DNA from: Thuidium tamariscinum
Lineage: Eukaryota; Streptophyta; Bryopsida; Hypnales; Thuidiaceae
Direction: 5' to 3'
NCBI GenBank assembly: GCA_947034885.2
Contig: OX344758.2
Coordinates: 2,172,501-2,236,500, forward strand
Length of the DNA: 64,000 nucleotides
The translations under genes and the position numbers were made by a program. Shown one piece after another: positions 58,231-64,000 of the stretch; position 1 is the stretch's first letter, and every line of letters starts with the position of its first letter. Below the pieces are notes generated by a model, which had not been told where the DNA came from, did not search any database, and saw only the letters and a program-made list of their open reading frames with translations.

Positions 58231-58703
58231 GAAGTTGTGATGCAACTCCTAGAGCAATTGCGGCACATTGGGATTGGTTGTTAGGCTCTTATAAATGTAA
58301 TCTGCCCTTAGTCGATTTTGCAATTAGCCTATGGTCAGAAATAGTAAGGTCTATATTACCATTATAGGTCAAGAAGAATCTTCTACTAAAAAACTCATAG
58401 TAATTACACTTTGTGTAATAAAATTCAAGAAAAATATACTATCCTTCCAAACTCTATTTTTGTACATGAGAAAAGTTTTGAAATAAAAAAACTGCACTTT
58501 AACTATGAGTAATTGCTTAAGTGATTGGAAATAGGTCGGCTACCTTACACAATCTTCAAATTCTAACCATTCAAGAACTACTTTGTTGCTCACTACTTCA
58601 AGACATGTATCATGAACATAGTAGTCCCAATCTCGAAAAGGAGTGAAAAACACATTCCTGACTTTAGTTGGAAATCTGTTCCAACCTTAGTTGCAAATAG
58701 CTA

Positions 58704-58793
58704 CACCTACAAGTTGGGTATAGATCGATTTTTGGTTGGCAATGGGTGCACCTACAAGTTGGGCATAGATCGATTTTTGGTTGGCAATGGGGG
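58704..58793 (+). repeat. 45-bp tandem duplication, two units
   Basis: Two almost identical units starting CACCTACAAGTTGGG and ending GGTTGGCAATGGG. The period is a multiple of three, so the open frame 58612-58965 contains the 15-residue unit TYKLGIDRFLVGNG twice. No domain is recognised and I do not call this a gene. Confidence 0.85.
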
Positions 58794-60328
58794 GTTCTAC
58801 CATAGCATAAACTCTGTCATAATTTGGCTCGCATTCACAGACAAGATTGTCAAATCCCGGGTTTTTAAGGTGCCAGTGTGCCTCTCTCTCAATCACTTCC
58901 TAGTGATTAAAGAAAATCCGCAATGCACCCCTGGTGAATGGTTGAGCTCCAAGCGACAGAGGTAAACGTCGAATTCTTTATTTATATTAGCGCAATTCCA
59001 TGTGAAGCTAATTTAACATTAATAAGAGAATTGAAATAACTTAGAAGACAGTTAGGCTTACCACCCACTGCCCAGACAACTAGAGGTAGGATCACGCAAA
59101 TCCAAGCATGTTTGGAGAAGCGAGCCTTAGAAAATCAGAGGAAAAGTAGATGCTTGTTGCACACTCTTCAAGGTGTAAACATTAAAATAAGGGCGACTCT
59201 TAAAAAAATCTACCAATTCAACTTCGACATCATACACCTTTCGCTGATCATAATCAAATATTGTTCTTGGATTTCGCCCAACTTTAGAGCGAAATTGTCT
59301 GTATGTGATTAAAAAAAATGAGAGCTCGTTAGGGTAATCCTATAAAATCTGCCTCGTCCTTGCAGGTTTAAGGTGATCTCACAAGATCTGACATTTTGTT
59401 GCGAGCTTTGAGCTGCCTTTGCATGCAAAGTTAAGGATCAGCTTATTAACAAGCTTAAAAAAAGAGAGCTCCACACTCCCAACAAGATGTTAGATTGATT
59501 AAGAAAGCATGTTCCTGTGTGGGTTAACAGAGATTTTGTCTTCATTGTGGCCTTGGAGGATAATATCAAACTGTTCTTGAAAAAGAATTGATATGAAAAA
59601 CTCGGCGATGGAGCTAGATTTGCTAAATCGTAGGCACTACTTTGCTGGTGGCAGTGAGTGATTTTTTCACCTCCAAAGAAAGCAAAGAATAAATTTGAAC
59701 GTGCATAACACTCGGCATAACATTCAATAGCATTGGTTGGCACTGACTGTGCTCTACAGTGGAGAGTGGAATATTTCATACCCAACAATGCTTCATTTGT
59801 CATTACTGAGCAGGCGAAGGATGGAGAGGCTGTTGGGTGTAGAATGTGTTGCGCCCTCCACTGTAGAAAGAAGGCGGTGTCATAACATGCTATTGTATAT
59901 TATGTGTACTTGCCTCAAGATGAAAACAAGCATTGCGTTTGAAACATCAATTGAAAATTAATTCTTCTCCCTTGAATCTTTGTGTCACTTGGAATCAATT
60001 AATTCTTCTCCCTTGAATCTTTGTGTCACTTGGAATCAACGTATATGACGACCTCATGGCCTTCTTTTTGCCATTTCCGTGAACCAGTGAGGAATGAGTT
60101 TGTATTAATTATATATAATCGCCGTGTATGTAAACATCTTCAAATAAGTTGATAAGTGATAACGAATGCCAAGTTCCAAAGTCCTTGAAAGTAGCCTTGC
60201 GTACAACGTTCAGGATTAAGCGCCGGTGTGAGGTTTAGGATACCGACACTAAACCCTCCGTAATTAAGTACTGAGCTCCCGACTGAGCTGTTCATGAGGT
60301 GTTTGGCTTCGGGAGTGTAATTGTTTAT
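58794..60328. other. stretch without recognised gene; 41-bp duplication
   Basis: At 59958-60039 the unit TTAATTCTTCTCCCTTGAAT, extended to 41 bp, occurs twice in tandem. The frames 59438-59803 minus and 59737-59961 plus show no domain. Nothing else supported. Confidence 0.45.
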
Positions 60329-60606
60329 TAAGGTTGGTACACCCAAAATGGCACCTGACCTTAAAGCGCCATCTACAATGTGCATACATTTCTGAAATCA
60401 GTCATCTACCCAGATTGTAGATGGCCATTTCAGAAACAGACTTTGACCGCTAATAACTTTTGCATATGGTATCCAAATCCTATGTTCTTTGGTGTGTTGG
60501 AACATGTTTTCACTTGCCAGCAAGACTATATAAAAATCTGAACAGCATGATGACAGGAACTAGGCACAGTAAGAATAAGTGGCCATTTTAGGTGTACCCA
60601 CCTTAT
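60329..60606. mobile_element. TAAGGTGG-ended element, 278 bp, intact
   Basis: Ends TAAGGTTGGTACACCC and GGTGTACCCACCTTA. Within it GACCTTAAAGCG contains the single TTAA that corresponds to the insertion point in the copy at 7299-8495. An internal CCATCTACAAT/ATTGTAGATGG pair can form a hairpin. Non-coding. Confidence 0.88.
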
Positions 60607-63600
60607 GATCCGTAGTTGGAGTCATTTCAGTAACAAGTACTTGGCATTTGATTCCAATATAATGAAGGTAGTATGCTCTAAAAGTGATTATGTTCTAAAT
60701 GTGAACCCTATTTAGAAATAAGTGATATGTTGTTTGAATACGTATCATTGTCAATGATGAGTTATGTAGGCTTAAACGGTCGCTTTATGAGCAGACTACC
60801 TTATACCACTTTGTCAATGTCCCTTGGAGAAGAGTAAGGGCACGTCCACAAGGAAGAAAGTCTTGGCAATACCTCCACTTGTAGTATGTATTTTGAACTT
60901 TGCTCTTGTAAATTGTTGCACAATAGAGTTGTTTCATTTGAAAGCAATGAGTTGAAAGTCTCACTTTAATGGTCATCCTCCTCAATCTTAGAAGGATGCC
61001 ATGAAGACTAAGTGTGTGGTGGATGACAAAGAATTCTATTATGAAAGTGAGAAGTGTAGATGTTCATCCTTGGAATTTTTGTGAAAAGGAGAGGTCTTGT
61101 GTAGTAGTTTGATCTCCAGTAAATGTTCTTGGGATTTTTTAAGCAAATGATTTATATGGTATTGAAAAGGATGATTTTGACATTGCATTCTAAGCAAATA
61201 ATTCTAAAAGGATGGCACCTCACTCAAATACGATTCAATTTTTTGACCAATAGTTGCATCCTCTCAATTTATAATAATGAAGAAAGTTGTCCATTCAATA
61301 CTTTGTGTCTTCAATATGATTTTAGGGTTAAGATGGAATATTTCAAGCACCAAATAGTTTGTAACATTTGAGTATGCAAACCAAGAGTCCTAGTACGCCT
61401 AGGACTAATATTGGTCTAGGATTTTAGACCACAACCACCAGTATTTAAATGGGTACACAAGTATTTGTTGAAAGCATTCAAATCCAATTTCTTCTACATC
61501 TGAGGATTCAAACTTGAAAAATATTGATTTGAAGGTAGCACTAACATATAAACAAAAGACAAAGCGTAGAAGATCGGAATTGTTTTGATGTCATATCTTG
61601 TATGTCCAATTCAAAAGTAAGTATACCTTTTAGAATATATGCCAATGTATTAGAACATGAGTCTTACATTTTAAACTAAAGGAAGTTCATACTTTATGAT
61701 ATTTAAAAAGAAATATGTACTATTGAAAGTCAATCTTTATAATTAATGTGTTTTGTAGATTTAAATTTAAATTTTCAATGAATAGACATGTACCATCTTG
61801 TTGAAATTTTTTTGTCCAATTGGGTGCCCAATTAAAAACTATATTATTTGAATTTTTTCAAGCAAACTCGATAGATTTGGGTAGCAAGGACAAAATTCCT
61901 CTTCTACCTCTAAAATTTTGTAGATATGTAACTAACTTGAAATGGCATGCAACTATCAAAAAATCTCATGCAAAATGAAAAAACCTCACTTTAGGAGAAA
62001 TTAAAATGTGCACTATTAAAACTTTTGAATTTTATTTGACTCATTTTTATAATAGTCTTTGGTAAATGTCTAAGTGGGTTGGATTAAATGGAAGTATATT
62101 TTTCATTTTCTTTCTCTCTACCTTAAAAAATAAAAACTTTTAATAATTGTTCCCCTATCTTTTTAGGGATTCATCTATTCTATCCATTCAAGCAAAAAAA
62201 ATTATAAAAAACTAAGAAAAGCTATTTGAGCTTTAATTATTTGAGTCAATTTTTACTTTCAATTTATAAATTCATAGTACACTACTATAGAAATATTTGG
62301 AAAAAAGTTCAAAAGCTTTGACTTGGCAAATTAAAATATTGTAGTGTTTGAATATTGAAGAAAAAGATTTCTTCTAGCTCTACTCAATAAGGTCAATACG
62401 ATACTTAGTAAACTCCGCTTAAAGTGAGTTTTTTGTACTAAACAAGAATTTTAATTACAATTGCATCCTATATGATGTAAATTATATAACTACCAAATTT
62501 TAGAAATAGAAGAGAAGTTTTGCACATGCTATCTAAAGTTGCATATTTTGCCCTATAATTTTGGATTGCATAAATTGCCATGCATATACAATTTGAAAAA
62601 AAACTATATTCCCAATAAGGTGGTATACATTCACACCTTATATTAAATCTTTTTCAAGAGATATATTTGGAATTAGATTTATAGGAATATATTCAAATTT
62701 TCAATTGGTTGTTCAATGACCCTTTTGGTCATTTAGGGATTTGAAATGAACTATTTTTGTTTTCATTTTTGGGCAATTTTAACTAGTTTCTAAGAAATTT
62801 AAACAATAAAACATATCTTTTCTTAAAATTTCCATTGATTTTTTCTTACATAAATTTTTAATAAGTATTTTTTGGACCTTAATTTTGGGAAACACATTTC
62901 ATTTTCTTGTTTGATTAATTATTCATTTTTTTCCAAGCATTATTCAACATTCCTTAATCAAAAGTAGTCAAAAGCATACCCCAATTCTTTGAGCTCTACA
63001 CTAATCATTTCATTGTCATTGTCTTCTTCTACAATTTGATTTTGAATGTTTCAAATTACAAAGGTATTTGAAGATGAATAAGTGCATTTTAAACTTTTAT
63101 AGAGCCTTTGAAGCGATTTAAGAGACTCTTTTGCACAAATGGATTGGTATCCTAAAGCACTAATTGCCATTTAACACTATGTCTCCAGGCCCACTAATTT
63201 TCAAAATTTGATTGATAGAGAGCTACACATTAGGACTTTATGCTTCATACTAACTTCCCATGATTCCCAAATGCCTACATCGTAGCACTTTTTGAGAGTT
63301 TTGACACAAAGAAAATAGAATTTGGAGACCAAATTGGATTCAACAAAATAAAAACACAACTTGGTTTTAAAGTTACAATAATGTTTTTGAATATAAAAAT
63401 GAAAAACATATCATATAAATCATATTTGTTAGATGAATTTTCTTCAAATGTGACAGGCAATGTAGATTTGGTACTAATTGTGTTGCAAAGATGTTTTTAT
63501 TTTTACTTTTTGATTCATTTTTGTTGAGAATAGAAGACAAAACAAAACTAGCAAAAGATGCAAGACCAAAGTACACAAAAGAAAAGTTCATATATTCAAT

Positions 63601-64000
63601 AGAGGTGTGTAACTATATACCAAGGAAAGAAGATATAAATAATTTTCCTCTTCTACTATTGGTCTAAGGGATTCTAATCTTACCCCTAGTTGCCTTGTAA
63701 CTATAGTTAATTACACTGAATTATAGTGAAATATTATTAAGAGCATACTAAAATATTACATTCTTAACAAAAAAAATTTCAATTTATTTCTTTAATTATA
63801 CATGAGACAAATTGGAACTTAGAATTGGTACTTTGATATTCACAATATGGAATCCCTTGTCTCCATTTGATATTTTTCAATCACCTTTAATATCCAAGAA
63901 AGTTGAAAGTTAGCCTTGAACTAAGATTTTGAGAGTTGGGAATTGGGACATAGTATGAAGTGCCCCTAAGCTACAATGTGTCATAGCTTTGTACTCAAGG
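60607..64000. other. AT-rich stretch without recognised feature
   Basis: Only short frames (for example 61123-61371 plus, 63373-63591 minus) with compositions expected of AT-rich DNA. I saw no transposon ends matching the families above, but worn copies could be missed by eye. Confidence 0.4.

Noticed and set aside
58612..58965. 117-residue frame with 15-residue repeat
   Set aside because: The repeat is explained by a 45-bp DNA duplication; no domain or homologue recognised.

Overview
The window looks like nuclear DNA of a land plant with a large, repeat-rich genome. It is AT-rich by eye and very gene-poor. The one securely recognised gene, a VAMP72-type R-SNARE at 46968-47687, is a plant family. 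There are no operons, no bacterial gene packing, and GT-AG introns are visible. The fossil hAT-type transposase at 33.4-37.6 kb belongs to a family I associate with plants that have many such repeats; a fern, lycophyte or other non-angiosperm is a guess from memory, not shown. Layout: 0-3.3 kb holds three copies of a GAACTGRCCCC-ended element and one TTAA-flanked element. 3.3-7.3 kb is mostly featureless apart from a long (TA)n and a G-rich duplication. 7.3-24 kb is a mosaic of short non-autonomous DNA transposons, several nested so that pre-insertion sites can be reconstructed. 24.7-26.2 kb has a polypurine tract, a possible first exon and a degenerate CCCTAAA-bearing tandem array. 27-31 kb has another degenerate tandem repeat, small transposons and a long foldback. 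33.4-37.6 kb (minus strand) is a decayed hAT transposase recognisable from its zinc-finger-like N-terminus to its dimerisation region. 43.0-44.3 kb holds an unrecognised two-exon gene whose frame is broken by one TAG. 46.2-49.4 kb is a GC-richer island with the VAMP72 gene and a duplicated downstream flank. 51-57.5 kb is a dense transposon cluster. 57.5-64 kb is largely featureless. 

The genes do not form a pathway. VAMP72 is a housekeeping secretory SNARE. The 43-kb gene has no recognised function. Everything else that can be named is mobile or repetitive. The best-supported structural results come from internal comparison: (1) a TTAA-flanked CCCCTAAA-ended family (piggyBac-like or Kolobok-like), one copy of which sits in a 280-bp element whose uninterrupted homologue is also present; (2) three near-equal-length (730-733 bp) elements with shared inverted ends and three different perfect 4-bp target duplications; (3) two 139-bp Tourist-like palindromes. 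No rRNA, convincing tRNA, CRISPR array or organellar segment was seen.
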